Assembly (NCBI RefSeq): GCF_900113455.1
Contig: NZ_FOPI01000017.1
Span: 14,193 to 53,782 of the forward strand
Origin: Ligilactobacillus ruminis DSM 20403 = NBRC 102161
GTDB lineage: Bacteria; Bacillota; Bacilli; Lactobacillales; Lactobacillaceae
DNA length: 39,590 bases
Reading direction: 5' to 3'
Shown: positions 1 through 8,131 of the stretch, piece after piece
How the letters are laid out: each line of letters begins with the position of its first letter
How positions within the stretch are numbered: position 1 is the first letter of the stretch
The notes under the pieces: generated by a model
What the model saw: the letters and a program-made list of their open reading frames with translations, nothing else
Database searches by the model: none
Told to the model about the DNA's origin: nothing
Position numbers and translations under genes: made by a program

Positions 1-95
1 GGATTTGCCCGTAATCGAAGACTGGGTTTTACGGGAATATTTCAAAAATCGAGGATTTTTCCGTAATCGGAAACGAGCACTGAATTTTTAGCGCA
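1..95 (+). repeat. Distal module of the dispersed intergenic repeat (copy R1)
   Basis: Non-coding. It contains TTTTACGGG, then ATTTCAAAAATCGAGG and TTTTTCCGTAATCGG. The same order of words recurs at about 18332-18375 (TTACGGG, ATTTCAAAATCGACG, GCCGTAACCGG) and more loosely at 34935-34960. The central palindrome seen in other copies is not in view, so this is either a partial copy or a copy cut by the window edge. Confidence 0.5.
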
Positions 96-96
96 C

Positions 97-123
97 AAAA
101 AAACAGCCGTCAAATCACGGCTG
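97..123 (-). terminator. Intrinsic terminator of the PurK-like gene
   Basis: Read on the minus strand, a 7-bp perfect stem CAGCCGT/ACGGCTG with a 6-nt loop is followed by seven T. It lies 18 nt after the PurK-like stop codon. Confidence 0.85.
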
Positions 124-140
124 CCTTCATATCAACATGT

Positions 141-1289
141 TTACTCTTCTTCTGTTTTTGCTTCATCCCAGATTCCGGTTGCTTCGATTTGTGCGGCCGC
201 TTTTTCAGGCGTCTCGGCAGAAACGAGGATGTAGCCTTCTCTTTCGACCGGACGCAACATTTCGGGAATTCTGAAGAACCGGTATGACCAATTGGATTTC
301 AACGACCATTGAAGCCGCACCTTCTCGAGATCGGCCGTTGATACGATGACCATTGCGCCACTGGTACGCGGCACTGCATTTTCCAAAGGCATCCTGGCCA
401 AAGCCCGCAAGTGCTGTTCAAACATTGACACGCTTGATGCCTGCTCAAGCACGTAACCCGGAACGCTAAGCGCCGGAACCAGGCGTTTGACGTAAAGCGT
501 GCCTTCAGCCGTCAAAAAGAATGCCACCTGCATGACGCCGACATAGCTCAATCCCCTGACGATTTCTTTGGCAATGCGCTTTGCTTCTTGTTCGATCTGT
601 TCAGGCACTTTGGCCGGTGCAAGCGTTTCATGCAGGACTCTGTCACGATAGACGTTCTCGACCAGCGGGAAGAAGTTCACTTCACCGTCGGCATCCCTGG
701 TCAAAACAACCGAAAGCTCTTTGGCACATTCGACCCATGATTCAAGAATGTAAGTCCCCAAATCGATGATGTCTGCGCATCTTGCAATATCGGTCTGCTT
801 GGTAATCATCCGCTGCCGTCTTTTGCCAAAACCTTTTTGAATCGGCTTCAAGACGCAAGGATACCCGATTGAGCCGATTTCCTGATAAATATCGTCCAAG
901 CTGACAATCGTCGCATAAGGCGCAATGTTAACGTTCAACTGCTCAAAAAATGCTCGCTCAAGCAGTCTGTCCTGAGTAATCTCAAGCGTTTCGTGTCCTT
1001 GCGGGACTTTCGTGAAACGTTCGAGAAACTCGACCGTTTCTGAAGCAATGTTTTCTGATTCATATGTGACGACATTGCATCTTTGCGCAAAATCCTGTAA
1101 TTTTTCCTTGTCATTCATGCGACCAACGATTTTGACGTCTGCCTCTGACAATGTTGGCACGCTTTGGCCGGTGCAATATGCTGCCACTTTAAAGCCCATC
1201 TTCTTGGCGGCTTGAGCCAACATAATCCCGTTTTGGCTATCCCCGATAATTCCAATCGTATCACCTGGGAACAACATCGCATTTTCCAT
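141..1289 (-). CDS. PurK-like ATP-grasp protein, probably catalytically degenerate
   Basis: About 382 aa, resembling N5-carboxyaminoimidazole ribonucleotide synthase (PurK), the ATP-dependent carboxylation step of purine synthesis. Family landmarks are present: a Rossmann-like start (IGIIGDSQNG), YESENI, QDRLLER, ELSVVLTRDADGEVNFFPLVEN and FEQHLRA. Key residues are not. The glycine-rich ATP loop normally reading like GGYDGKGQ is KGFGKRRQR. The acidic residue in the VEMF-type strand is VAFF. The metal-binding NEIAPR-type motif is KRLVPA. I infer a PurK paralogue that has lost ATP-grasp chemistry, or changed function. I chose ATG 1289 because AGAAGG lies about 10 nt upstream; an in-frame ATG at 1313 has no ribosome site. 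It sits downstream of xpt-pbuX but has its own extended -10 and terminator. No purE is adjacent. Confidence 0.75.
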   Translation of the reverse strand: MENAMLFPGDTIGIIGDSQNGIMLAQAAKKMGFKVAAYCTGQSVPTLSEADVKIVGRMNDKEKLQDFAQRCNVVTYESENIASETVEFLERFTKVPQGHETLEITQDRLLERAFFEQLNVNIAPYATIVSLDDIYQEIGSIGYPCVLKPIQKGFGKRRQRMITKQTDIARCADIIDLGTYILESWVECAKELSVVLTRDADGEVNFFPLVENVYRDRVLHETLAPAKVPEQIEQEAKRIAKEIVRGLSYVGVMQVAFFLTAEGTLYVKRLVPALSVPGYVLEQASSVSMFEQHLRALARMPLENAVPRTSGAMVIVSTADLEKVRLQWSLKSNWSYRFFRIPEMLRPVEREGYILVSAETPEKAAAQIEATGIWDEAKTEEE

Positions 1290-1325
1290 TCTGCCACAAC
1301 CTTCTAGTTTCATATTTATAAGACA

Positions 1326-1334
1326 ATTTTACCA
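1326..1334 (-). promoter_or_regulatory. Candidate extended -10 promoter for the PurK-like gene
   Basis: Minus strand TGG followed by TAAAAT, 37 nt upstream of the chosen start. No convincing -35. The same TGGTAAAAT word appears before the small gene at 38667. Confidence 0.4.
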
Positions 1335-1369
1335 CAACCAGTCGTATCAAAACATTTATCAGAGCATTC

Positions 1370-1405
1370 AAAAAGGACTTTTACCATTTTTTAAGCAAAA
1401 GTCCT
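1370..1405 (-). terminator. Terminator after pbuX
   Basis: Minus strand stem AGGACTTTT/AAAAGTCCT followed by TTTTG, just downstream of the pbuX stop codon. It separates the xpt-pbuX operon from the PurK-like gene. Confidence 0.8.
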
Positions 1406-1420
1406 CTTCTTACCAATCAA

Positions 1421-2707
1421 TTATTCTTTATCCAAGCCCTTCTTGCCGTTAAAGATGAGGTTGAGCAAGACAGAGCACAAACTTGCAACGACGATTCCGT
1501 TTCCTAAGAAAAGCTGCAGCGTCTTCGGCAAGTCTTGGAAAATTCCCGGATAAACCGAAACGCCAAGACCGAGCCCGATTGAAACCGCCACGATCAAAAT
1601 ATTGTGCTCATCTTTAAAGTCAACGTCAAACAGCATTCTGATCCCTTGAACGCTGATCATCGCAAACATCACCAACATCGCCCCACCCAAAACGGGCGTC
1701 GGAATAATCGTCGCAAGCGCACCGACTTTTGGCAAAAGGCCCATGAGCATCAATAACACTGCAGACCAGTAAATCGGGCGTTTGGTTTTGATGCCGGAAA
1801 GTTCAAGCAGTCCGACGTTTTGCGAAAAAGTCGTATAAGGGAAGGTGTTGAACACCCCGCCTAAAATAACCGCGAGTCCTTCAGCACGATATCCGTGTTT
1901 GAGATCGTCTGCCGTGATGTCTTTGTCAAGCAGATTGCCCAACGCAAAGAAAACCCCCGTCGATTCGACCATCGAAACAAGCGAAATGATAATCATCGTT
2001 ACCGAAGACGACCACTCAAACTGAGGAACGCCGAAATAAAACGGCTGCGGCAAGTGGAACCAGGCTGCTTCGCTGACAGGAGAAAGCGAAACCATCCCCA
2101 TTAAAAATGCGACGAGCGACCCGACGATCAGCCCAATCAAAACGGCAATCGAGCGAACAAAGCCTTTTCCTAAAACCTGAACTCCCAAAATAATCGCAAT
2201 CGTCAAAAATGCACAAAAAAGATTTTTCGGAGCACCAAACGCTTTAGCCGTCGCATCACCGCCGCCCATGTTTTGTACGGCAATCGGAATCAGCGTCAAA
2301 CCGATGACCGTAATCAGCGTTCCGGTAACGACTGGCGGGAACAAGCGCTTGATTTTTGAAAATTGCCCTGCAACAAAAAAGACAAAAAACCCGGCGACGA
2401 TGATTGCGCCGTACATCGTGCCAATCGTAAACTGCTTGCCGATCATCTTAAGCGGTTCGACTGCTTGAATCGCGCATCCCAAAACAACCGGAAGCCCTAT
2501 CCCAAAATAACGGTTGCGTGCGAGCTGTAAAAAAGTCGCCAAACCGCACATGAAAATATCGATTGAAACAAGGTACGTCATTTGTTCGGCATTAAACTTC
2601 AGAGCCGTGCCGATCAACAAAGGAACGGCAACAGCGCCAGAATACATGGCGAGCAAATGCTGCAATCCTAAAACGGCGGCTCTTCCCTGACTGACTTCTT
2701 TTTCCAT
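1421..2707 (-). CDS. pbuX: Xanthine permease, NCS2 family
   Basis: 428 aa polytopic membrane protein of the nucleobase:cation symporter-2 family, predicted to import xanthine by proton symport. Visible features are many hydrophobic segments from about residue 20 to 420, the family motif region QNVGLLELSGIKTK, and a glycine-rich stretch near GAMLVMFAMISVQGIRML. The length is typical of PbuX/XanP. It starts 2 nt after the xpt stop codon, so the two are translationally coupled and share the guanine riboswitch upstream of xpt. With Xpt it forms a purine-salvage unit: uptake followed by conversion to XMP. A related uracil permease is less likely given the xpt partner. Confidence 0.92.
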   Translation of the reverse strand: MEKEVSQGRAAVLGLQHLLAMYSGAVAVPLLIGTALKFNAEQMTYLVSIDIFMCGLATFLQLARNRYFGIGLPVVLGCAIQAVEPLKMIGKQFTIGTMYGAIIVAGFFVFFVAGQFSKIKRLFPPVVTGTLITVIGLTLIPIAVQNMGGGDATAKAFGAPKNLFCAFLTIAIILGVQVLGKGFVRSIAVLIGLIVGSLVAFLMGMVSLSPVSEAAWFHLPQPFYFGVPQFEWSSSVTMIIISLVSMVESTGVFFALGNLLDKDITADDLKHGYRAEGLAVILGGVFNTFPYTTFSQNVGLLELSGIKTKRPIYWSAVLLMLMGLLPKVGALATIIPTPVLGGAMLVMFAMISVQGIRMLFDVDFKDEHNILIVAVSIGLGLGVSVYPGIFQDLPKTLQLFLGNGIVVASLCSVLLNLIFNGKKGLDKE

Positions 2708-2709
2708 AA

Positions 2710-3288
2710 CTATTCTTCCCCCACAAAATGCACGGTGTCATTTTCAAATGAAGAAATGCGTGCCAGAGACTCCAGACGAATTCCTTGACCTTTGATCCAA
2801 CCGGCACCTTCCTGGAACGATTTTTCAACGACGATTCCCACGCCTTCAACCTTGACGTCAGCCTGCTTGCAGATTTCAAGCATTCCTTTGACTGCTTGGC
2901 CGTTAGCCAGGAAATCGTCAATAATCAAAACGTGATCATTTTTTGACAAAAACTTGCTGTCAACAGAAATCGTATTTGTCACTTTTTTCGTATATGAGTA
3001 AACCTCTGCAGTGTAAGTCCTGTCATCAAGCGTTGACGGTTTTTTCTTTCTGGCAAACAAAACCGGCACGTTCATGACGAGTCCAGCCATAATTGCAGGT
3101 GCTATCCCGGAAGCTTCGACCGTCAAAATTTTGGTGACGGGACGTTCTTTAAATAACCTCGCAAATTCCTGACCAATCTCATACATCAATTGCGGATCAA
3201 TCTGGTGATTCAAAAACTGGTTAACCTTTAAAACGTTTCCCGGCAAAACGACGCCATCTTGACGAATGCGATCCTCAAGCAATTTCAA
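2710..3288 (-). CDS. xpt: Xanthine phosphoribosyltransferase
   Basis: 192 aa cytosolic enzyme converting xanthine plus PRPP to XMP. The N-terminus (KLLEDRIRQDGVVLPGNVLKV, broken here by nothing unusual) and FLNHQIDPQLM match the Xpt family. The PRPP-binding loop is LIIDDFLANGQA at about residues 121-132. The start is TTG at 3288 with GGAGGA six nt upstream. A longer frame to ATG 3369 runs back through the riboswitch terminator and is not a real extension. It is the first gene of xpt-pbuX, regulated by the upstream guanine riboswitch. Confidence 0.93.
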   Translation of the reverse strand: MKLLEDRIRQDGVVLPGNVLKVNQFLNHQIDPQLMYEIGQEFARLFKERPVTKILTVEASGIAPAIMAGLVMNVPVLFARKKKPSTLDDRTYTAEVYSYTKKVTNTISVDSKFLSKNDHVLIIDDFLANGQAVKGMLEICKQADVKVEGVGIVVEKSFQEGAGWIKGQGIRLESLARISSFENDTVHFVGEE

Positions 3289-3326
3289 AATAATTCCTCC
3301 TCGTGCATCGTACGAAATAAAATTGC

Positions 3327-3367
3327 AAACAAAAAGGCTTTCCTTACCCTCAACAGTAAAAAAAGCC
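3327..3367 (-). terminator. Riboswitch expression-platform terminator before xpt
   Basis: Minus strand GGCTTTTTTTAC pairs with GTAAGGAAAGCC (12 bp with two G-T pairs) around an 8-nt loop and is followed by TTTTTGTTTG. It lies between the purine aptamer and xpt, as expected for premature termination when guanine is bound. Confidence 0.85.
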
Positions 3368-3383
3368 AATAAACCTAGCTATT

Positions 3384-3455
3384 CTTACTCATAGTCCAAG
3401 ATTTACGGCCTTGGGTAGAAACTTGCCGACCATATTACGGCATTTATACAAGTAA
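3384..3455 (-). promoter_or_regulatory. Guanine-class purine riboswitch aptamer
   Basis: The minus strand carries the purine-riboswitch core in order: TATAAATGCC, ATATGGTCGGCA, AGTTTCTACCC, GGCCGTAAATC and GACTATGAG. Loop sequences (ATATGG and CCGTAAA) match the family consensus. The specificity position, the C of GACTATG, is C, which is the guanine/hypoxanthine type; adenine aptamers have T. It controls xpt-pbuX. Confidence 0.95.
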
Positions 3456-3464
3456 CACTAGCAT

Positions 3465-3493
3465 AGGATAACATATTCCAAATTATTCTTCAA
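3465..3493 (-). promoter_or_regulatory. Promoter of the xpt-pbuX operon
   Basis: Minus strand TTGAAG, a 17-nt spacer, then TATCCT, placed immediately upstream of the riboswitch aptamer. Confidence 0.6.
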
Positions 3494-3542
3494 TGATAAA
3501 CGGCTAAGAAAAAGTCTTGCCATGACCGGACATCATCAGATT

Positions 3543-4199
3543 TCAAAGCGAATCGTACTGGTTCAAATCATATTCTTCAATTAAGGAAATCAGTTTCTGC
3601 GCATATCCGGGGTCAGTCGCATATCCTTTATCCTGAAGCGCCTGGGCTGCCTGTTTATAATCAGATGCCTCAAGCACCGAACGATAATGCTCCTTATCCC
3701 ACTGCGTTCCGTTCAAAAAAAGCTGCGTGTGTGCTCTGACTGAATCATCCCAGCTGTCATATGTAGCAAAACGCGCCTTAACGGTTATCCACTGTCCATT
3801 GACATATTCCTGCGTCGTCAGCAGCACGCTGCTTGCCTGATTGCTTTTGATTCCAAACAAGTTGTTATACTTGGAAGAAAGTTCGCTTCTTCCCCAATCA
3901 GATTCCAAAGCAGCCTGCGCCAAGGTAATGCTTGAAAAAACATGATGCCGTCTTTGCTGCTCTTGAGCAACAGGTACGAGCACTTTGATGAAGCTTGATT
4001 TATCAGAGCTGTTTTTAGCATACTGTTCCGTTTTCGGCTCGGTATTTTGAACGTTTCCAACATCCAGAACCCACTTCGTCAATTGAACGCTGATTAACGC
4101 AACGACCAATAAAACCAAGATAATGTCAGGATACCGAAGCCTGCCGTTGACAATCAGAAAGCCTCTCTTCTTTTTTGGATAATTTTTTTTGCGTGCCAC
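3543..4199 (-). CDS. Membrane-anchored GH73 N-acetylglucosaminidase (peptidoglycan hydrolase)
   Basis: 218 aa. A basic cytoplasmic head (RKKNYPKKKR) precedes one membrane segment at about residues 24-42. A Ser/Lys-rich linker follows, then a glucosaminidase domain of the LYZ2/GH73 type at about 65-215. The likely catalytic glutamate is E99 in AQAALESDWGRSELS, followed by the typical YNNLFGIK and YATDPGYAQKL motifs. It should cleave cell-wall glycan outside the membrane. It lacks LysM or SH3 repeats, so the anchor probably keeps it at the surface. The start is GTG with GGGGTGAG 5 nt upstream. The gap to the preceding PanT-like gene is 43 nt on the same strand, so co-transcription is plausible although the functions are unrelated. 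Confidence 0.88.
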   Translation of the reverse strand: MARKKNYPKKKRGFLIVNGRLRYPDIILVLLVVALISVQLTKWVLDVGNVQNTEPKTEQYAKNSSDKSSFIKVLVPVAQEQQRRHHVFSSITLAQAALESDWGRSELSSKYNNLFGIKSNQASSVLLTTQEYVNGQWITVKARFATYDSWDDSVRAHTQLFLNGTQWDKEHYRSVLEASDYKQAAQALQDKGYATDPGYAQKLISLIEEYDLNQYDSL

Positions 4200-4242
4200 A
4201 AAGTCTCACCCCACAAGCACTGAACGGAATTGCGCAAAACGA

Positions 4243-4830
4243 CTATTTCCTTTCAAGTCTTGACAGCAACGGAACGGAAATTGCAGGACCAACGATGCCG
4301 GCTAAAATAGCTTCCGGAACGCCATTCGTCCCGATAACGCCGAGCAGGTACGGCAAAAGGGCCTTGACGTCAAGCGAATACAATGTCTGTGACTGTCCGC
4401 GATAGAGCAGATAGATCAAGCCGAGCACCAAAATCGTATTCGTCATCGCCCCAAGAATTGAAGCAACGCACATTGCCGGAACTTTTTTAATTTTATTTCT
4501 GAGAAAAATAAATGCATAACCGACAACGACACCGATTAAAATTCTAGGCACAATCGATACCAACGGATTGACAAAGACGATTGTCGCCAAAGGACTCGTT
4601 GGCCAGACGTAGGCCCTGATAAACGTGATGAGCCCCCAGACTCCCCCGACGATTGCACCGTCACGAGGTCCCAAAACAATTGCCGCAATGATTACGGTGA
4701 CGTGAATCGTTGTCAGATTCAAGGGACCGACCGGAATGTAACCGAAAAAAGGCACAAAATTCTGTACGATGATAATTGCGCAAAACAACGCTATCAAAAC
4801 GCTGCGAAACGTTTTATTTTTATTGTCCAA
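4243..4830 (-). CDS. ECF transporter S component, PanT-like (pantothenate)
   Basis: About 195 aa, six predicted membrane helices. The N-terminal region TFRSVLIALFCAIIIVQNFVPFFGYIPVGPLNLTTIHVTV is cut here into its landmarks: an ALFCAI helix, FFGYIPVGP, and LTTIHVTVIIAAIVLGP. These, with GVWGLITFIRAY, resemble the S components assigned to pantothenate in lactic acid bacteria. It would bind a vitamin and dock with the shared EcfAA'T module encoded elsewhere. The start is TTG at 4830 with GGAGGG six nt upstream; the longer ATG at 4875 lacks a ribosome site. Substrate assignment is by resemblance only. Confidence 0.8.
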   Translation of the reverse strand: MDNKNKTFRSVLIALFCAIIIVQNFVPFFGYIPVGPLNLTTIHVTVIIAAIVLGPRDGAIVGGVWGLITFIRAYVWPTSPLATIVFVNPLVSIVPRILIGVVVGYAFIFLRNKIKKVPAMCVASILGAMTNTILVLGLIYLLYRGQSQTLYSLDVKALLPYLLGVIGTNGVPEAILAGIVGPAISVPLLSRLERK

Positions 4831-4875
4831 AATAATACCCTCCATGAATTTTTTCGTCAAATCGACTTGTTTCAA

Positions 4876-4884
4876 ATTATATCA
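4876..4884 (-). promoter_or_regulatory. Extended -10 promoter for the PanT-like gene
   Basis: Minus strand TTGTGATATAATT, i.e. TGA followed by TATAAT, about 46 nt upstream of the TTG start. The same 13-base word occurs before the YczE-like gene at 38574-38582. The remaining non-coding stretch to 5262 holds A/T-rich sequence and repeat copy R2. Confidence 0.65.
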
Positions 4885-5015
4885 CAAGTCTAAATTTCAA
4901 TGTTACCTTTTAAACAATATCATCGAACAAATTCGTCCATTTTGATGAATATCGTTCGCAAAATCTTTGAATTCGCTTTGACGTTTCATTCACTGTATTT
5001 CGCAAAAAAAGTTCA

Positions 5016-5265
5016 GTTTCTTGCTTGAATTAAATGAAATGCCGAACGAAGGCGGCCGATTCGCGAGTAAAAACCGTCTTTTTAAATGCAGTGCTGCTCA
5101 CCCGATTCCGCCAGGCTCTCACTCAAATTCACCGCCGAACTATTTTTGGTTATTCCCATCATAGCAGGCGTCATGCATGCAAAAAACCGGATCAGACTTG
5201 CAATTGATGGCAAATCATCCGGTTTTTCAATTTACGGCATCGTTTTTCACAGCTTCGCGTCATCA
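5016..5265 (+). repeat. Dispersed intergenic repeat, full copy R2
   Basis: Starts with a module (ATTAAATGAAATGCCGAACG, then AAGGCGG) almost identical to 38998-39043. It continues with AAATGCAGTGCTGC, then CTCACTCAAATTCACCGCC shared with R3. It ends in the core palindrome at 5183-5227 (AAACCGGAT ... TTGCAATTGATGGCAAATC ... ATCCGGTTT). The core has A and T tracts on both sides and should work as a bidirectional terminator between the PanT-like and ybaK-like genes. Confidence 0.75.
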
Positions 5266-5733
5266 TTCCCATCCTTTGGCAACGTCGATCCATTCCTTGG
5301 GATGAGCAAGTTTTTCAAGTTCTTCAAGCGACAGCCGCACCGCAGAATGAGCATCCCCTGCAGCCGGATATACCGTCTTGAAACGTTTGAGCGATTCATC
5401 CAAAAAGACGGCCACGTTTTCCTTGACTGCAAACGGACAAACGCCGCCAGGAGCGTGCCCGATGAACTTTTCCACAACGTCTGACGCAATCATGCGCGGC
5501 CTCTTGTGAAAACGATCCTTGAACTTGCGATTGTCAACTTTGGCATCCCCCGCCATAACGACCAAAAGCGGCTTTTCATCAAGCAAAAACGACATTGTTT
5601 TAGCAATGTGTTCAGGCTCGCACCCCAATGCATGAGCAGCTTCTTCGACCGTTGCGCTGGAATCTTCAAGCACGATGATTCGATCCGCATAATTTTCTTT
5701 TTCCAAATATTGTTCGACCTTTTCTCGACTCAA
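5263..5733 (-). CDS. YbaK/EbsC-family aminoacyl-tRNA deacylase
   Basis: 156 aa single-domain protein of the Cys-tRNA(Pro)/prolyl-tRNA editing family, which hydrolyses mischarged tRNAs in trans. Visible motifs are KTMSFLL, with the conserved lysine at about K45, MAGDAKVDNRKFK, and the signature GHAPGGVCPF at about 92-101. The length fits the YbaK/EbsC family. The start is TTG at 5733 with AAGGGAG upstream; the longer frame runs into a hydrophobic, probably untranslated stretch and through the promoter. It is a single gene with its own promoter and the repeat R2 palindrome as terminator. Confidence 0.88.
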   Translation of the reverse strand: MSREKVEQYLEKENYADRIIVLEDSSATVEEAAHALGCEPEHIAKTMSFLLDEKPLLVVMAGDAKVDNRKFKDRFHKRPRMIASDVVEKFIGHAPGGVCPFAVKENVAVFLDESLKRFKTVYPAAGDAHSAVRLSLEELEKLAHPKEWIDVAKGWE

Positions 5734-5764
5734 TCCCGTCACTCCCTTGTAAAATATCGAGATA

Positions 5765-5793
5765 ATTCTAACATCAAGATTAAAAAACAGCAA
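5765..5793 (-). promoter_or_regulatory. Promoter of the YbaK-like gene
   Basis: Minus strand TTGCTG, a 17-nt spacer, TAGAAT, about 32 nt upstream of the TTG start. Confidence 0.6.
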
Positions 5794-5811
5794 TAATAAA
5801 TTGAGAATATT

Positions 5812-5845
5812 TTTTATCCAAATGCAGCGCTGCATTTGGATAAAA
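5812..5845. terminator. Perfect 34-bp palindrome, bidirectional terminator-like
   Basis: Arm TTTTATCCAAATGCAGC is followed directly by its exact reverse complement. Both ends carry T/A tracts, so a terminator could work in either direction between the MacB-like gene and the ybaK-like promoter. Its centre AAATGCAGCGCTGC matches a module (AAATGCAGTGCTGC) of repeats R2 and R8. Confidence 0.75.
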
Positions 5846-5934
5846 GAGTTTCACGTATCAAAATAGAAAAAATGCCGGACAAAATCAGTCGACTTGCAAC
5901 TTCCTTTGTTCGACATTCAATTTATTTCAAGACA

Positions 5935-5986
5935 AAAACGGGTCCTTTTTCCGAAGCCTCGAGTTTTCAGTTTGAGGACCGGTTTT
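5935..5986. terminator. Terminator after the MacB-like gene
   Basis: AAAACGGGTCCT pairs with AGGACCGGTTTT (11 of 12) around a 28-nt insert that can form a smaller CCTC/GAGG hairpin. It lies about 20 nt after the stop codon on the minus strand. Confidence 0.7.
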
Positions 5987-6007
5987 TTCAGGATTCTTTT
6001 TTCAAGA

Positions 6008-7993
6008 CTATTCCTTGCGCAATGATTCAACAGGATCAAGTTTGGAAGCACGGTTTGCCGGAAACAGTCCTGCCAGCATGCTGATGACGATGCTGATGAT
6101 GATGCCGGAAATCAGAAACTGCGGTTCAAGGTTGACAACGTTCACGTCATAGGCCGGCTTTGTCACCGAATTGATTGCAAATCCAAGAATCTCCGTAATG
6201 ACGACCCCCAAGAGACCAGAACCGAGCCCAATCAGAAACGCTTCTGAAACAAAAATGCGACGAACGTCTTTGCGACGAGCTCCGAGAGCTTTGAGCACGC
6301 CGATTTCCCTTGTCCGTTCGACAACGGAAATGTTCAGCACGACCAAGATCATGATTGCGGAAACAACCAGCGAAACGCCGGCGATTGCCGCCAAGACATA
6401 CGTAATAACGTCAAGCATCTGCGTAAACATGTCGGTCATCGTTTCTTGCATCGATCCTGAATATCCGAGCTTTTTGACCTTGTCTTTGATGGCTTTCGTA
6501 TTGTCGGAGTTCTTTGTATATAAGAATACCGTATTGGCCTTGAGCCTTTGTCCGTTGTCTTTGAACACCTGATTCAAATCACCGTAACGAACGACGATCG
6601 TGCTCGTTTGCGTATCGTAAATTCCGCTGACCTTGACTTCTTTTTCAATCGGTTTGTCACCGATTGTGAGCGAAAGCCTGACTTTTTTGCCAATGATGTT
6701 TTTGCCCAAAAGATCTGCCGTCGCCTGATCAAGCAAGACTTCGTTCTTCTTTGGAGCATGACCTTTCGTAATGCTTGATTTCGTAACCGACTTGGACATC
6801 GTCATCAGCATCATGATGTTTGCCGTATTGGAATTAAAAGCAACCTTGTTCGTCCCAAGAGAAAACGTGGAATATCCGCGCTGAATCGTATCGACGTTTT
6901 TAATTTTCTTCAATTTGTCGATGTCTTTTTGACTGAAAGTATTCTTTTTGGACGTCCCGGTCATCATTGAAATATGATCTTCACGCACGCTTCCGATCGT
7001 GCTTGAATCTCCGGCCTGAACTTTTTCCTGCTGTTTTTTATCCATTTCAAGACTTTGCTTATGTACTTCAGTCACGTTCGGATTCGTATAGGTAACCATC
7101 GTGCTCTTGATGTAATTCGTCACGCCGCGTCCGATTCCGAGCATCAAAACCACCGCCATGATGCCGATGCTCGAACCGAATGCCACTAAAGCATTGCGCC
7201 CGAACTTGGCTTTCATGTTAAGGAAAGCAAGGCGAATCGCATTCGTCAAGCTCATGTTCTTAACCGGGCTTGTTTCTTTCTTATCAGCTGGTTTCTTATG
7301 GAATTCAACATCTTGCGTCGTATCTGAGATAAGCGAGCCGCTGTCGATTCTAAGAACTCTGGTACAATGCGAAGCAACCCTGTCAGAGTGCGTAACCATC
7401 AAAACGAGCTTGCCGCTTTCAGCAATTTCCTTGATCATTTCAAGCACGGTGTCGGTCGTTTCAGCATCCAAAGCTCCGGTCGGCTCATCGGCAATAATCA
7501 CGTCCGGATCATTGATCAAAGCACGCGCAATGGCCACGCGCTGTTTTTGGCCGCCGGAAATCGCATCAGGCTTTTTATGCATGTGTTCGCCTAAACCGAC
7601 TTGATTCAAAAGGTCTGCTGCCCTTTTGTCGCGAGTTTCTTTGTCAACGTTTGACAAAGTCATCGCAAGCGAAACGTTGTCCAGCAGACTCAGATGAGAA
7701 ATCAGATTGAAGTTCTGGAAGATGAATCCAATGCTTTTTTTGTGAAATCTGTCCAGTTCCTGCTTGGTATAGTCACGCAGGTTCTTGCCTTGATAGATGA
7801 TTTCTCCCTCAAAATCAGAATCAAGTCCGCCAATCAGATTCATTAAAGTCGACTTTCCGCTGCCGGATTCGCCGACAATCGAAACCAGTTCTCCCTCTTC
7901 AAAAGAGGCGCTGATTCCCTTTAAGGCTTGAAAAGTGCCGCCGCCAGGCATCTTATAAACTTTTTTAACGTTCTTCAATTCCAAAACTGCCAT
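6008..7993 (-). CDS. MacB-like fused ABC exporter (ATPase plus FtsX-type permease)
   Basis: 661 aa. The ATPase domain spans about 1-230: Walker [10 protein letters not shown] at 41-49, signature ISGGQKQR at about 145-152, and Walker [13 protein letters not shown] just after. A permease follows: a first membrane helix at about 268-290, an extracytoplasmic domain to about 525, and three C-terminal helices with the FtsX motif [19 protein letters not shown]. This is the MacB/LolCDE mechanotransmission architecture, used for export of peptides, antibiotics or lipoproteins. No HlyD-like adaptor is adjacent, as is usual in Gram-positives. The start is ATG with GGAGG eight nt upstream. Regulation may involve the palindrome at 8019-8032. 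Substrate unknown. Confidence 0.88.
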   Translation of the reverse strand: MAVLELKNVKKVYKMPGGGTFQALKGISASFEEGELVSIVGESGSGKSTLMNLIGGLDSDFEGEIIYQGKNLRDYTKQELDRFHKKSIGFIFQNFNLISHLSLLDNVSLAMTLSNVDKETRDKRAADLLNQVGLGEHMHKKPDAISGGQKQRVAIARALINDPDVIIADEPTGALDAETTDTVLEMIKEIAESGKLVLMVTHSDRVASHCTRVLRIDSGSLISDTTQDVEFHKKPADKKETSPVKNMSLTNAIRLAFLNMKAKFGRNALVAFGSSIGIMAVVLMLGIGRGVTNYIKSTMVTYTNPNVTEVHKQSLEMDKKQQEKVQAGDSSTIGSVREDHISMMTGTSKKNTFSQKDIDKLKKIKNVDTIQRGYSTFSLGTNKVAFNSNTANIMMLMTMSKSVTKSSITKGHAPKKNEVLLDQATADLLGKNIIGKKVRLSLTIGDKPIEKEVKVSGIYDTQTSTIVVRYGDLNQVFKDNGQRLKANTVFLYTKNSDNTKAIKDKVKKLGYSGSMQETMTDMFTQMLDVITYVLAAIAGVSLVVSAIMILVVLNISVVERTREIGVLKALGARRKDVRRIFVSEAFLIGLGSGLLGVVITEILGFAINSVTKPAYDVNVVNLEPQFLISGIIISIVISMLAGLFPANRASKLDPVESLRKE

Positions 7994-8018
7994 ATGAAAC
8001 CTCCGTAAAAATTTAACT

Positions 8019-8064
8019 TTAGCTTACGCTAATATACTGTATCAATTAATTTTTGTATAGTCAA
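8019..8064 (-). promoter_or_regulatory. Promoter of the MacB-like gene with a possible operator
   Basis: Minus strand TTGACT (8059-8064), a 17-nt spacer, TACAGT (8036-8041). Just downstream, around the expected transcription start, is the inverted repeat TTAGCGTAAGCTAA (8019-8032), positioned like a repressor site. No regulator gene is adjacent. Confidence 0.5.
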
Positions 8065-8131
8065 ATAATGTGATTAGGCTTACCGAAAAATATTAACCCG
8101 AAACCTTATAGTGCCTTCTAATCCTCTCAAT

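Noticed and set aside
2710-3369. Longer xpt protein starting at 3369
   Set aside because: The extra 27 codons are the riboswitch terminator; the ribosome site is at TTG 3288.
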